Positions 32,066 to 41,004 of a stretch of 64,000 nucleotides of DNA are shown here, piece after piece. How positions within the stretch are numbered: the stretch's first letter is position 1; each line of letters begins with the position of its first letter. The translations under genes and the position numbers were made by a program. The notes beneath the pieces were generated by a model. That model saw only the letters and a list, made by a program, of their open reading frames with translations. It searched no databases and was not told the origin of the DNA. This DNA comes from Clostridium tunisiense TJ (GTDB lineage: Bacteria > Bacillota > Clostridia > Clostridiales > Clostridiaceae). Where the stretch lies: contig NZ_AMQH01000012.1 in the NCBI RefSeq assembly GCF_000300195.1, forward strand, positions 372,001 to 436,000. The letters are read 5' to 3'.

Positions 32066-33394
32066 TTACACCGTCTTTGAAATTTTAATAAGTTCTTTAA
32101 GTTTAATTTTATTACCATTATGAAGTATTAGTGTTTCATAAACTTTTGCTACAAATTTAAATAATAGCATAATAGTTATTATTTGAAGTGCAATAGCAGC
32201 TGCTACAAATGGTAAGGTTACCTTTCCAATTAGAAGGGCACCAGGCAATATGAAAACTGAGGACAAAGGGAATAAGAAAGAGAATATAACAAATCCATTA
32301 ATTCCCGATGCCATTAATACACTGGCAGCACCCATTCCAACATATGCTCCAATTAAGTTAATCAAGGTGAATAAGGTAAGTCCTTCACTCAATTCTTCTA
32401 GCCTGCTTACAGATGCTCCTGCAAGGCCTGCTAAGGTGGCATAGAAAATCATTCCAACACCAATGAGTATTAAACAGAAAATAATATTAGTTATATTTAA
32501 ATTCTGAAAAATATTTTTTGGAAGGAACTGCGAAAGTACACTTTCTCCACTGCTTGAAGATAAGCCACGTGAAATTATATTGGAAATAAATAATGCTACT
32601 ATCATAGATATAACTTGAAATAGCACCGCAGTGAGCATGGCAAGAATTTTACCAATCATTATAGCAAGTGGTTTAACAGAAGTTAGTAGGTATTCGATAA
32701 CTCGAGTTGATTTTTCTGTTAGTATAGAGGAAGCAATTTGTGTGCTTGCCATTATGTTCACCATCATAACTATAAATAGGATTCCATAAATGAATCCGTA
32801 CTCGCTACCTGATATAGAAGTATCTTCTTTTACAACTTCTATACCATTAACATCAGTGGTAAATACCTTAGTTTTTACTTCTGCATTAATCATATCTAAC
32901 TGGGTGCTATTTACTCCAAGGGAATTAAACTTAATAGTTTCAAATTCCTTTTTTATAGAATCTGCAAGGGTATTTAAGGTGCTTTCTTTAACAGGCCCCT
33001 TGGTAGCTCTTACAAATTCTAAAGAATACTTATCTTGAACTTCACTAATAGTTAGTATTATAGATTCTTGTTCACTTTTTTCAATTCTTTCTGAAACTGC
33101 TGTATAATCTTCCTTCATTGGCTCAAAAGAAATATGCTTTAGGGTTTCATCTATGAGATTTTGAAAATCTATGGTTGAAATATTGGTTTTATTATTTACA
33201 TAGATTTTTTTCACTGTACTAGGAGAAGTTGAGCCAGAACTATCCTTTGAAGTAAGTGCACTTACAATGGGCATAGAAATCAGCATTAATGCAAGGAGTA
33301 TGGCGAAGGAAATAATATACGCTTTACTTTTTAAAGTTTGTGTAAGGGTAAAGGTGAAGACATCCTTCCAACCAGTAAGACTATTCTTTTTCAT
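32066..33394 (-). CDS. ABC transporter permease 1 (NatB-like)
   Basis: A 442-residue ABC-2 permease paralogous to the gene after it: N-terminal helix (about 24-45), soluble loop (50-200), then the SILTEKSTRVIEYLLTSVKPLA block near 233 and further helices to residue 430. The two permeases likely form a heterodimer. Its start overlaps the end of the ATPase gene by 14 nt, with AAAAGGTAGG upstream of the ATG, so translation is coupled. Confidence 0.85.
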   Translation of the reverse strand: MKKNSLTGWKDVFTFTLTQTLKSKAYIISFAILLALMLISMPIVSALTSKDSSGSTSPSTVKKIYVNNKTNISTIDFQNLIDETLKHISFEPMKEDYTAVSERIEKSEQESIILTISEVQDKYSLEFVRATKGPVKESTLNTLADSIKKEFETIKFNSLGVNSTQLDMINAEVKTKVFTTDVNGIEVVKEDTSISGSEYGFIYGILFIVMMVNIMASTQIASSILTEKSTRVIEYLLTSVKPLAIMIGKILAMLTAVLFQVISMIVALFISNIISRGLSSSSGESVLSQFLPKNIFQNLNITNIIFCLILIGVGMIFYATLAGLAGASVSRLEELSEGLTLFTLINLIGAYVGMGAASVLMASGINGFVIFSFLFPLSSVFILPGALLIGKVTLPFVAAAIALQIITIMLLFKFVAKVYETLILHNGNKIKLKELIKISKTV

Positions 33395-34322
33395 TAATGT
33401 CGCCTACCTTTTCAATAAATATTTCATGCAAGGAGGGTTCACGAAGTTCAAATTTAATAACTGGAATCTTATCTTCAATAAGCTTTGATAAAAATTTCAT
33501 TGCATGGTCTTCGCTTTGAACTCTTAAATGATACTCACTTGGGGTTTTATTTACAATGTCGAGTTTAAAGGAGGCAATATAAGATGCAATGTCTACATCA
33601 CTTTTAACAAAAAGGTTCACACGTCCATAGCCTTTCTTAATCTCATTTAAATTTCCTTGAAGGACTGCTTGGCCATGATTCAATATGTTAATATCAGAAC
33701 AAAACTCTTCAATAGTAGGCATTTGATGACTAGACATAATTAGATATTTGTTCTTTGAAATTTCTTCTCTAATAATTGATTTAAATAAATCTGTATTCAC
33801 CGGGTCAAGTCCACTTAAAGGTTCATCTAGAATAATTAATTCCGGATCAGAAATTAAAGTAGACATGAGCTGAATCTTCTGTTGATTTCCTTTAGATAAC
33901 TGCTCTGCGCGATAAGGCTTTGGAGCTTTTTTACCCTTTACCTTAGGTGGGAATAGGTACTCACTTACAGATAATCTCTCACTCCAGTATTCAATACGAC
34001 TCATAGCAATTTTTTTAGGTACATTTCTAAGCTTTGCAAAATATAAAAGTTGATCAAGTAAAGAATACTTTGGGTATAATCCACGTTCTTCTGCTAGATA
34101 ACCTACATTAGTTTTCAAGGGATCAAGAGGTTGACCCTTCCATTGGACTTCTCCCTGATCCTTTGCTAGCATTCCTAAGATGATACGAAGTGTTGTAGTC
34201 TTTCCAGCTCCATTTGTTCCTAGTAGAGCATATACTCCTGGTTTATCGATTTGGAAACTTAAGTTATCAACAACAACTTTGTCTCCATATTTCTTTGTCA
34301 AATTCTTAACACTTAAAGTCAT
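33381..34322 (-). CDS. ABC transporter ATP-binding protein (NatA-like)
   Basis: A 313-residue cytoplasmic ATPase, first gene of the three-gene operon. Walker A GTNGAGKTT is near residue 36, signature LSKGNQQKIQL near 146, Walker B ELIILDEPLSGLDP near 160, and the H-loop SSHQMPTIEEFC near 197. The C-terminal 90 residues form the extension common to NatA/YhaQ-type ATPases. The signature has LSKGN in place of LSGGQ, usual for this branch. GAAAGAGGG precedes the ATG. Its promoter should lie in 34323-34450. Confidence 0.88.
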   Translation of the reverse strand: MTLSVKNLTKKYGDKVVVDNLSFQIDKPGVYALLGTNGAGKTTTLRIILGMLAKDQGEVQWKGQPLDPLKTNVGYLAEERGLYPKYSLLDQLLYFAKLRNVPKKIAMSRIEYWSERLSVSEYLFPPKVKGKKAPKPYRAEQLSKGNQQKIQLMSTLISDPELIILDEPLSGLDPVNTDLFKSIIREEISKNKYLIMSSHQMPTIEEFCSDINILNHGQAVLQGNLNEIKKGYGRVNLFVKSDVDIASYIASFKLDIVNKTPSEYHLRVQSEDHAMKFLSKLIEDKIPVIKFELREPSLHEIFIEKVGDINEKE

Positions 34323-34828
34323 AATATCCCTCTTTCCTGAAACACATCAGATAAAATTTCGTATAACGGATCTCATTTTTAGTAGAACTATAACATCATC
34401 TGTAAGTTTCTAATCTATGATTTTCTTGAAAATGTAGCAACATAGCCTAGTGAAATTGTTTAGTTTAGCCCAAATCTGTTTCTAATGTTGCTCTACAATA
34501 TGAACTTGTTGGTTTTTTAATACTTACCTAAAAATGCCATCCCTCAACATGGTAATTATACTATAATATTCCTAATTTAAAAAGTTAATTCCATTATATC
34601 TATGGATAGTATTAATCTATAACAAAATAGCTACTAGGGGCTTCCATAAATTAAGTTAAATTTATTTACATTCATTTATAAAAACTTCAAATTCAACCTA
34701 TAGTGAGGAAGCACAGAAAATGATATAATGGAATATAGTGGTAATGATTTAGATTTGGATGGGATAACAGGTCTAATTCAAAAGTAAAATATACTTTTAA
34801 TAATTAATCTATAAAGGGGAAGTGTTAG
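34323..34828. other. Intergenic region between divergent genes
   Basis: No gene is supported. A TATAAT at about 34724 (plus strand) could be the -10 of the CPBP gene. No repeat or strong hairpin was noticed. Confidence 0.4.
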
Positions 34829-35791
34829 ATGTTAACAAAGATTAATTCAAACCAATCAAAACAGTGCAAACAGTTAAAACCACGTCAGGGTATAGGAGTG
34901 TTTATTTTAGTTATTGTAGTTATGCTTTTTGTAGCAGCACCTATACAAATGGCCTTTGGGATGTACGGTGTAGCACTTACAGAGGTTATACTTCTATTAT
35001 TGGCTATAATTCCAGCAATAGTTATTAAAGCAAACTTAAAAGAAGTATTTCCTTTAAGGAAGCCTTTACTTCGTGAGATTTTGGGGGTTTTACTTATATG
35101 GGCAGGTAGTTATGTTGCCGTAATACTTTTAACTTTAATTATTGGATACTTCTTCCCACAAGGACTTACAGAAGTAAGTAGTGGTTTACAGAATGTATTC
35201 ACTAGTGTACCTATGTGGATTGCCTTTATTATTATTGCAGTTATGCCAGCTATTTGTGAGGAAGCTTTGCATAGAGGACTTATTCTGTCCTCTCTAGGTT
35301 CTGTAAATAATAAATGGCTTAGGGTCCTTTATATGGGAATTATCTTTGGTATTTTTCATTTAGATCCAGTTCGTTTTCTTCCTACAGCTATTTTAGGAAT
35401 GGCACTGTCCTATGTTATGATTGAAACAAGAAATATGATTTTACCTATTATATTTCACTTCGTAAATAATGGATTAGCAACTTTAATATCTTTTACAGCA
35501 AAATCACAACCAACAGCAGCGGATATGAATTCAGGCATGATGATATATGGAATAGCAACTTATTTCATTATTGGAGCAGTAGTACCGTTCCTTTTATTAT
35601 TTGGATCAAGATTAATTCATAGAAAAGAAGCTAGAAATGAAGTAGAAGATACTATGATGAAACAGAAAAAAGAAAAGAAACTCACTATTCTAGCAGGGAT
35701 TTGTTCAGGATTAATGATAATAGTAGGAATAGTGATAATGGTATACGGTATTAATACTGTACCAATTACTGATATTATAAAACCTAAGTAA
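34829..35791 (+). CDS. CPBP family intramembrane metalloprotease
   Basis: A 320-residue protein with about eight membrane helices and the CPBP motifs: EEALHRG with Glu at 144-145, His at 177 in GIFHLDP, and His210/Asn213 in IFHFVNNG. It is about 100 residues longer than the paralogue at 5754, with two extra C-terminal helices and a charged loop RKEARNEVEDTMMKQKKEKK near 270. GGGGAAG precedes the ATG. It is divergent from the NatAB-like operon; a link is possible but unproven. The substrate is unknown. Confidence 0.85.
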   Translation: MLTKINSNQSKQCKQLKPRQGIGVFILVIVVMLFVAAPIQMAFGMYGVALTEVILLLLAIIPAIVIKANLKEVFPLRKPLLREILGVLLIWAGSYVAVILLTLIIGYFFPQGLTEVSSGLQNVFTSVPMWIAFIIIAVMPAICEEALHRGLILSSLGSVNNKWLRVLYMGIIFGIFHLDPVRFLPTAILGMALSYVMIETRNMILPIIFHFVNNGLATLISFTAKSQPTAADMNSGMMIYGIATYFIIGAVVPFLLLFGSRLIHRKEARNEVEDTMMKQKKEKKLTILAGICSGLMIIVGIVIMVYGINTVPITDIIKPK

Positions 35792-35853
35792 AGATATTTT
35801 TCAATTGTAGTACCATCTAGTAGAAGTATCACAAGGTAATGGAAGAAAAATTA

Positions 35854-35905
35854 AACCTATAAAGTAGACAGAGGAAAAAAGTCTATTTTATAGGTTCTTT
35901 TTTTA
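35854..35905 (+). terminator. Rho-independent terminator
   Basis: AACCTATAAAGTAGAC pairs with GTCTATTTTATAGGTT (one internal mismatch) followed by CTTTTTTT. Confidence 0.85.
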
Positions 35906-35956
35906 TGCCCATGTTTTTCTAAAAACCAATTCCTAGAAGATATAGATTAAATGTTG

Positions 35957-36068
35957 AAGTGGTTTCTCTATATAGTTACATCAGTGAAAATTAAATTATT
36001 GTATTAATAAACTCTTAAGGTAACCAGGGTAGAACCCATGTTGAAGTTAAGTTTTAACTCTGGTTACA
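35957..36068 (+). repeat. Structured intergenic element, copy B
   Basis: Outer stem GGTTT (35961-35965) / AAACT (36009-36013), then CTTAAGG and a perfect 8-bp second stem GTAACCAG (36020-36027) / CTGGTTAC (36060-36067) enclosing an AGTTAAGTTTTAACT hairpin. The promoter of the following gene (36103-36131) lies after the element, so this copy is probably not in that mRNA. Confidence 0.6.
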
Positions 36069-36102
36069 TGTAAAGAAGAAATTGCAAAAATCCACTATAA
36101 TT

Positions 36103-36131
36103 TTGATAAAAATATAAATTTAGGATATAAT
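36103..36131 (+). promoter_or_regulatory. Promoter of the threonine aldolase gene
   Basis: TTGATA at 36103-36108 and TATAAT at 36126-36131 with 17-nt spacing, 34 nt before the start codon. A good sigma-A promoter. Confidence 0.8.
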
Positions 36132-36164
36132 TTCATTATGATATACAAAAGGAGGACAATTTCA

Positions 36165-37196
36165 ATGTATAGTTTCAAAAACGATTATAGTGAGGGGACA
36201 CATCCTAGGATACTAAATGCACTTATGGAAGCTAATATGGAGCAGATGGAAGGCTATGGGGAAGATGAGTATTCTATAGAAGCTATTAGATTAATTAAGG
36301 AAAGATTAGGTAGGGAAGATGTTGATGTTCACTTTTTTCCAGGCGGTACTCAAACAAATTTAACAGCTATTTCAGCTTTTTTAAGACCTCATGAAGCGGC
36401 AATTGCTGCAAATACAGGTCATATACTTGTACATGAAACTGGAGCTATAGAGGCTACAGGTCATAAAGTTATTTCTATAGAAGTGAAAGATGGAAAAATT
36501 AACCCTACACAGGTTAAAGGAGCAATGGATGCACACACGGATGAGCATATGGTAAAACCTAAATTAGTTTATATTTCTAACCCTACAGAAATTGGCTCCA
36601 TTTATACAAAAAAGGAATTAGAAGCCTTAAGTAATTTTTGTAGAGATAATGGACTTTTTCTATATGTAGATGGTGCTAGACTTGGTTCAGCACTATGTTC
36701 TAAAGAAAATGATATTAATCTTGGGGATTTAGCTAATTTAGTGGATGCCTTTTACATAGGAGGAACAAAAAATGGAGCTTTAATTGGGGAAGCTCTTGTA
36801 ATTTGCAAAGATTCCTTAAAAGAGGACTTTAGATTCCATATAAAGCAAAAAGGAGCGTTGCTTGCAAAGGGAAGGCTTCTTGGAATACAATTTTCAGAGC
36901 TTTTTAAAGATAACTTATTCTTTGATTTGGCAACCCATGCTAATAATATGGCAGAGTTATTAAAAGAAGCTGCATATCAGGAAGGATATTCTTTTTTAAC
37001 TCATTCACCATCAAATCAAATATTCCCAATACTGCCTAATTCCATAATTGAAGGATTACAAGAAAAGTATATATTTTATGTATGGCAGAAAATAGATGAA
37101 AATAACTCAGCAATAAGACTGGTAACTTCTTGGGCAACAAAAGAAGAAGCAGTAAAGAGTTTTATTGAAGATTTAAAAAGCCTTAAGAATAGATAA
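36165..37196 (+). CDS. Low-specificity threonine aldolase family enzyme
   Basis: A 343-residue PLP enzyme of the beta-eliminating lyase/threonine aldolase family, converting threonine or allo-threonine to glycine and acetaldehyde. The start FKNDYSEGTHPRIL is typical. It has FFPGGTQTNLTAISAFLRP near residue 57, the PLP-contact strand LYVDGARLGSAL at 166-177, and the Schiff-base lysine K202 in IGGTKNGA. ATG 36165 follows AAAGGAGG; the in-frame ATG at 36138 lies upstream of that site and close to the -10 box. Convergent with homoserine dehydrogenase, with a shared terminator. Confidence 0.88.
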   Translation: MYSFKNDYSEGTHPRILNALMEANMEQMEGYGEDEYSIEAIRLIKERLGREDVDVHFFPGGTQTNLTAISAFLRPHEAAIAANTGHILVHETGAIEATGHKVISIEVKDGKINPTQVKGAMDAHTDEHMVKPKLVYISNPTEIGSIYTKKELEALSNFCRDNGLFLYVDGARLGSALCSKENDINLGDLANLVDAFYIGGTKNGALIGEALVICKDSLKEDFRFHIKQKGALLAKGRLLGIQFSELFKDNLFFDLATHANNMAELLKEAAYQEGYSFLTHSPSNQIFPILPNSIIEGLQEKYIFYVWQKIDENNSAIRLVTSWATKEEAVKSFIEDLKSLKNR

Positions 37197-37241
37197 CCAA
37201 ATTAAGTGATGACCATGTTTATTTATCCAAAAGCAATACAT

Positions 37242-37276
37242 AAAAAGATGAACTGCAAGCTGCAGTTCATCTTTTT
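37242..37276. terminator. Bidirectional terminator
   Basis: Perfect 16-bp stem AAAAAGATGAACTGCA / TGCAGTTCATCTTTTT with a 3-nt loop, giving A- and T-tracts on both sides. It serves the threonine aldolase gene and the minus-strand hom operon. Confidence 0.9.
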
Positions 37277-37321
37277 ATATTTATTTGTATAGAATGTAAT
37301 GAACATTATGAGATATAAAAT

Positions 37322-38356
37322 CTAAAACTTAGTGAAATTAATCCCTTTTTCTATATTTATAATGTCTCTTAAAATAGCAGCTGCAGCTGGGGTAGTGCCA
37401 GAAGCTCCACCAATTACAGTGACATCCCCTAAAGTGTCGGATACAAACTTCACAGCTTTGTTTTTACCGTCCACATTAAATAGAGGATCATTATTATAAA
37501 CTTTATCTAAACCAACAGAAAGGGTTAAGGAATTATCTAGGAATTTTGCAGTTCCTATTAGCTTGTATTTGTAGCCTAAAGTTTTTCCTCGTTGGATTTC
37601 TTCTATAGTTAAGTTAGATATTCCGCTGAGGTTTACATCTTTAAGGGAAAGACTTTTATTAAAAATTGCATTACAAATTATTATAAGTTTAGTTGCAGTA
37701 TCATAACCTTCAATATCTAAGGTTGGGTTTGTTTCAGCAATTCCTAAATCTTGGGCTTTCTTTAAAGCATCCTTAAAGGTGAAATTATTATCTTCCATTT
37801 CATTTATAATATAATTTGAGGTACCATTTAATATTCCTCTAACTTCTAAAATATCAGAGCCTGCAAGATCAAATAAGGCTGCGTTTATAGAAGGAAGTGC
37901 TCCGCCTGTGGTACAGCCAAAGGCTAAGGTACAATTATTTTCTTGTGCAAGGGTTTTTAAGTGTTTATATTCTAATAGTATAGGACCCTTATCACCTGTA
38001 ATTACATTTATTCCTTTAGTAAGAAGCTTTTTTATATAAGTTATTCCTGGTTCTCCTGTATCCTTATTAGTTGGAGTTAAAAGCACAGCAGCATCTATGT
38101 TACCATTTTCAATGACATAATCTATATTTATATCAGGGGAGAAAGAAATGTAATCATTTAATTCTTTATTCATATTTAGATCCTTAGCAAAAGCTTCAAC
38201 TGAAATACCTTGGTTATTATAAATACCACCCTTTGAATTAAGGATTGAAATAATTTCCAGGGAAATACCATTATTTTCAATATTTCCTTGTTTTTCTTTA
38301 AGTAATTTTAAAAATGCTTTACCTACGTTTCCAAAACCAATTAATGCTATTCTCAT
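37322..38356 (-). CDS. hom: Homoserine dehydrogenase
   Basis: A 344-residue NAD(P)-dependent enzyme reducing aspartate semialdehyde to homoserine on the way to threonine and methionine. The Rossmann motif IGFGNVGKAFLKLL is at residues 5-18, TGDKGPIL is near 118, the catalytic-domain block EVRGILNGTSNYIINEM is near 165 and GYDTATKLIIICN near 215. It lacks the C-terminal ACT domain, so threonine feedback through that domain is absent. It starts one base after the stop of the upstream iron alcohol dehydrogenase gene, so they form a tight operon. Confidence 0.88.
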   Translation of the reverse strand: MRIALIGFGNVGKAFLKLLKEKQGNIENNGISLEIISILNSKGGIYNNQGISVEAFAKDLNMNKELNDYISFSPDINIDYVIENGNIDAAVLLTPTNKDTGEPGITYIKKLLTKGINVITGDKGPILLEYKHLKTLAQENNCTLAFGCTTGGALPSINAALFDLAGSDILEVRGILNGTSNYIINEMEDNNFTFKDALKKAQDLGIAETNPTLDIEGYDTATKLIIICNAIFNKSLSLKDVNLSGISNLTIEEIQRGKTLGYKYKLIGTAKFLDNSLTLSVGLDKVYNNDPLFNVDGKNKAVKFVSDTLGDVTVIGGASGTTPAAAAILRDIINIEKGINFTKF

Positions 38357-38357
38357 A

Positions 38358-39461
38358 TTAAATCCTTCCTATACTACTTCTATAAATGTCTAATATATCA
38401 TCTGCAGTAACAGGTGATGGGTGACTTTTAAGTTTTGCTTTATTATTACTCATTGCTGAAGCAAAACTATATAGCTCCTCATCACTTAAAGCTATATGTT
38501 CTCCTAAGGCTCTTTGCAGGAAATCACCAAAATCATCTAAGGTATTAAAATTAAGCAGATTAAGGATATTTTTAACCTTAGCCTTATCACTACAAAAGTT
38601 CATGTAAGATTTTAAGAATACTCCTGTAGCTTTTCCATGAGGGACTCCTTTATTGTAGGTTAAAGCATAGCCCATACCATGTGGAAGGGAAGTACCTGCT
38701 TGAGTTATGACAATTCCAGCAATACAGGAAGTTAGTAGTAAGGTTTCTCTCATATTAAAATCAAGAGCATCCTTTTCAATTTCATTAATACATTCTCCAA
38801 ATAATTTTAATCCTTTTTCCGCTAACCCATCACTAAAAATATTTGCATTAGCTGAAAGGTAACCCTCAATTAAATGGCAAAGTGCATCTACTGCTGTATT
38901 AATAGTCACATCTTTTGGAGTACTCATTAAATAGCTTGCATCTAAAAAGGCTAAAATAGGGAATACCTTTTGAGCTATACCATGTTTTGTTTGTACCTTG
39001 TGATTAGTTAATATTGCATAGGGTGTAACCTCAGTTCCTGTACCTGCAGTTGTTGGAATTGCAACTAAAGGTAGAGAGGCTAGCATTGGTGATAAAGTTA
39101 AGTCTTCAATAGATGATGATGGGTTTTTAATTAAAACCGCAGCTGCTTTGGCAGCATCAATAGGAGAACCACCACCTAACCCAATTAAAAAATCTATGTT
39201 ATTTTCTCGTCCTAAGGCGGTGATTTTTTCTACGGTTTCCATAGATGGGTTTTCTTCTACATCATCAAAAATCATATAAAATATATTCAGTGATTGCAGA
39301 GCTTCCACCAAATCTTGTAAGGAACCGTTATTCTTGGAAGAATTTTTTCCCGTTATAATTAATGTACGCTTACCTAATTGGCATAGGGCGGCACTATGAT
39401 TTTTTATTGCATTTTTTTCCGTTATGATTTTAGTAGGCATATAAAAAATTGAATTATTCAT
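38358..39461 (-). CDS. Iron-containing alcohol dehydrogenase
   Basis: A 367-residue group III (metal-dependent) alcohol dehydrogenase. The nucleotide-binding GLGGGSPIDAAKAAA lies near residue 90, PTTAGTGTEVTPYAI near 134, and the metal-ligand region AVDALCHLIEGYLS near 188 with later HGMGYAL (near 258) and HGKATG. On the minus strand ATG ATA ATG follows AGGAG; the second ATG (39461) has the proper 8-nt spacing and is chosen over 39467. It is the first gene of an operon with homoserine dehydrogenase. The substrate may be a short aldehyde; the pairing suggests a C4 compound, but this is inference. Confidence 0.85.
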   Translation of the reverse strand: MNNSIFYMPTKIITEKNAIKNHSAALCQLGKRTLIITGKNSSKNNGSLQDLVEALQSLNIFYMIFDDVEENPSMETVEKITALGRENNIDFLIGLGGGSPIDAAKAAAVLIKNPSSSIEDLTLSPMLASLPLVAIPTTAGTGTEVTPYAILTNHKVQTKHGIAQKVFPILAFLDASYLMSTPKDVTINTAVDALCHLIEGYLSANANIFSDGLAEKGLKLFGECINEIEKDALDFNMRETLLLTSCIAGIVITQAGTSLPHGMGYALTYNKGVPHGKATGVFLKSYMNFCSDKAKVKNILNLLNFNTLDDFGDFLQRALGEHIALSDEELYSFASAMSNNKAKLKSHPSPVTADDILDIYRSSIGRI

Positions 39462-39488
39462 TATCATGTCTCCTTTGTTTATATATTC

Positions 39489-39590
39489 ATAGGCTTTCTT
39501 AGTAGAATTTTAATTTATTTATTATTAAAAAGCTTTAAAGGAACCAAGGTTGGTTCTTTGTATAAGTTAAGTTTAATTTTGCTTCACTAT
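39489..39590 (+). repeat. Structured intergenic element, copy C
   Basis: Starts ATAGGCTTTCTTAGTAGAAT (aligning with copies A and E). Outer stem AGGCTTT (39491-39497) / AAAGCTT (39529-39535), followed by AAAGGAACCAAGG and AAGTTAAGTTTAA. The outer stem covaries with copy A (AGGGTTT / AAACCCT). The second stem is changed: GAACCA pairs locally with TGGTTC. Confidence 0.55.
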
Positions 39591-39865
39591 AAAATAGAAA
39601 GCTACTTCATTATACAGTTCTAACAAAATTTATACATGTAAAATTAAAATTTATTCCCTTTACTTTAGTAATAGGAAGCCTCACTAAAGGGAAATATACA
39701 GTAACAAGTATATTTAGCTCAGCTCTAGGAATTTAAAATCCTTCTACTAGTGCACCTTATAGAGGTGAATATTCTTTTAACCCTAATATAGCATTAGTGG
39801 ATAAATTTCTCAACGAGGAAAAATTACAAATTATTTCCATGGAAATAATTTGTAAGTTATTATAA
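39591..39865 (+). other. Possible decayed coding stretch
   Basis: One frame stays open for about 45 codons (ending TVTSIFSSALGI, TAA) and again for about 43 codons (NPSTSAPYRGEYSFNPN ... ICKLL, TAA at 39863-39865), which is longer than expected by chance at this base composition. No start, ribosome binding site or family is evident. The 3' part overlaps the perfect palindrome at 39824. Confidence 0.25.
39824..39855. repeat. Perfect 32-bp palindrome
   Basis: Both strands read TTACAAATTATTTCCA and its exact reverse complement with no spacer. As RNA it would form a hairpin with a 14-bp stem and four-base loop. No T-run follows on either strand, so it is not an ordinary terminator. It lies 60 nt before the small gene at 39915 and could be a dimeric-protein operator or an mRNA hairpin. 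Confidence 0.7.
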
Positions 39866-39914
39866 GTATAGTTTCTCTCAAATAGATAATTATATTACAA
39901 GGGAGGTGATTCAG

Positions 39915-40073
39915 ATGCCACAAAACAAACAAAAGCAGCAACAAAAATTACAAGATCAAGGTCAAGAAAAATCTAAGGCTACATCTATTAATGACACTGC
40001 ACAGCCAAAGGGAAGTTTAGAAAATGGTTACATGCATAAGCATCCTAGCACAAAGGTGAATCAGTTTAGATAA
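39915..40073 (+). CDS. Small Gln/Lys-rich protein, 52 residues
   Basis: A hydrophilic protein opening MPQNKQKQQQKLQDQGQEK and ending HKHPSTKVNQFR, with no hydrophobic core, Cys or Trp. An excellent Shine-Dalgarno (GGGAGGTGAT) precedes the ATG and a strong terminator follows 19 nt after the stop, so it is a real transcription unit. The composition resembles small spore-associated proteins of clostridia and bacilli, but no specific family is recognised and that link is a guess. Confidence 0.65.
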   Translation: MPQNKQKQQQKLQDQGQEKSKATSINDTAQPKGSLENGYMHKHPSTKVNQFR

Positions 40074-40092
40074 GTAAATATAGTAGTGTAAA

Positions 40093-40146
40093 AAAGTACA
40101 CCTTTCAGGTTATTTCTTCATAATCTTAAAGGTGTACTTTCTTTTA
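40093..40146 (+). terminator. Rho-independent terminator
   Basis: Perfect 13-bp stem AAAGTACACCTTT / AAAGGTGTACTTT with a 22-nt loop and CTTTTAT. Confidence 0.85.
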
Positions 40147-40278
40147 TAAGAATTTATTTGATTTTTATTCCAATTATAATTATAATTCCAATTATGCAAA
40201 CTATATAAATAGGACACGTAAGCTATTAACTTAGATTATTAAGTGTTTATGCATAATCAATTATTTTGAGGTGGTATC

Positions 40279-41004
40279 TTGGAAGAAAGACTACAAAAAT
40301 ATATGGCACGATGCGGAGTTGCATCGAGAAGAAAATGTGAAGAAATTATAACTTCTGGAAGAGTAAAGGTTGATAATATAGTTGTCAGTGAACTAGGCGC
40401 TAAAATTGATTGTAAAATTCATGTGGTTAGCGTTAATGATAAAATAATAGTACCAGAAGAAAACAAAGTATATATAATGCTCAATAAACCTGAAGGCTAT
40501 GTTTCAACAGTTAAGGATGAGAAGGATAGAAATACAATTTTAGACTTGGTGAATGTAGAGGAGAGAGTTTACCCTATAGGAAGGTTAGACTATGATACTT
40601 CTGGACTAATTTTGCTAACAAATGATGGGGAAGTTTACAATAAAATAATTCACCCAAGAGTGGCAATAGATAAAGTCTACATAGCACTGGTAAAGGGCAT
40701 ACCTGATAATGAGAAAATTAATAGGTTTGAAAAAGGAATAGATATTGGAGATTATATAACTGCGCCAGGAAGATGTGAAATCATCAAAAAATATGAGAAT
40801 AGCTGCGAATTAAAAATTATAATACATGAAGGAAAAAATAGACAAGTTAGAAGAATGTGTGATGCTATTGGTCACCCTGTAATAGCACTAAAGAGAGTTT
40901 CAATAGGTAGTATTAACTTAGGAAGCTTACCTAAAGGAAAGTGGCGATTCCTTAGTGAGAAAGAACTAGAGTTTTTGAAAAGCGGTGGTGAAAGCAGTGT
41001 TTAA
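40279..41004 (+). CDS. RsuA/RluB-family pseudouridine synthase
   Basis: A 241-residue rRNA pseudouridine synthase, probably modifying 23S rRNA (RluB-like). The N-terminal S4 RNA-binding domain (EERLQKYMARCGVASRRKCE, residues 2-60) is followed by the catalytic domain with the motif II GRLDYDTSGLILLTNDG, whose Asp104 is the nucleophile, and the late NRQVRRMCDAIGHPVIAL block near 195. The start codon is TTG after GAGGTGGT. The end overlaps the following methyltransferase gene, so the two modification enzymes are co-translated. Confidence 0.88.
   Translation: MEERLQKYMARCGVASRRKCEEIITSGRVKVDNIVVSELGAKIDCKIHVVSVNDKIIVPEENKVYIMLNKPEGYVSTVKDEKDRNTILDLVNVEERVYPIGRLDYDTSGLILLTNDGEVYNKIIHPRVAIDKVYIALVKGIPDNEKINRFEKGIDIGDYITAPGRCEIIKKYENSCELKIIIHEGKNRQVRRMCDAIGHPVIALKRVSIGSINLGSLPKGKWRFLSEKELEFLKSGGESSV

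Noticed and set aside
34323..34828. Hidden gene in a 506-nt gap.
   Set aside because: All frames are broken by frequent stops and none has a ribosome binding site.
39591..39914. CRISPR array or attachment site near the palindrome.
   Set aside because: No repeated spacing, integrase gene or direct repeat was found.
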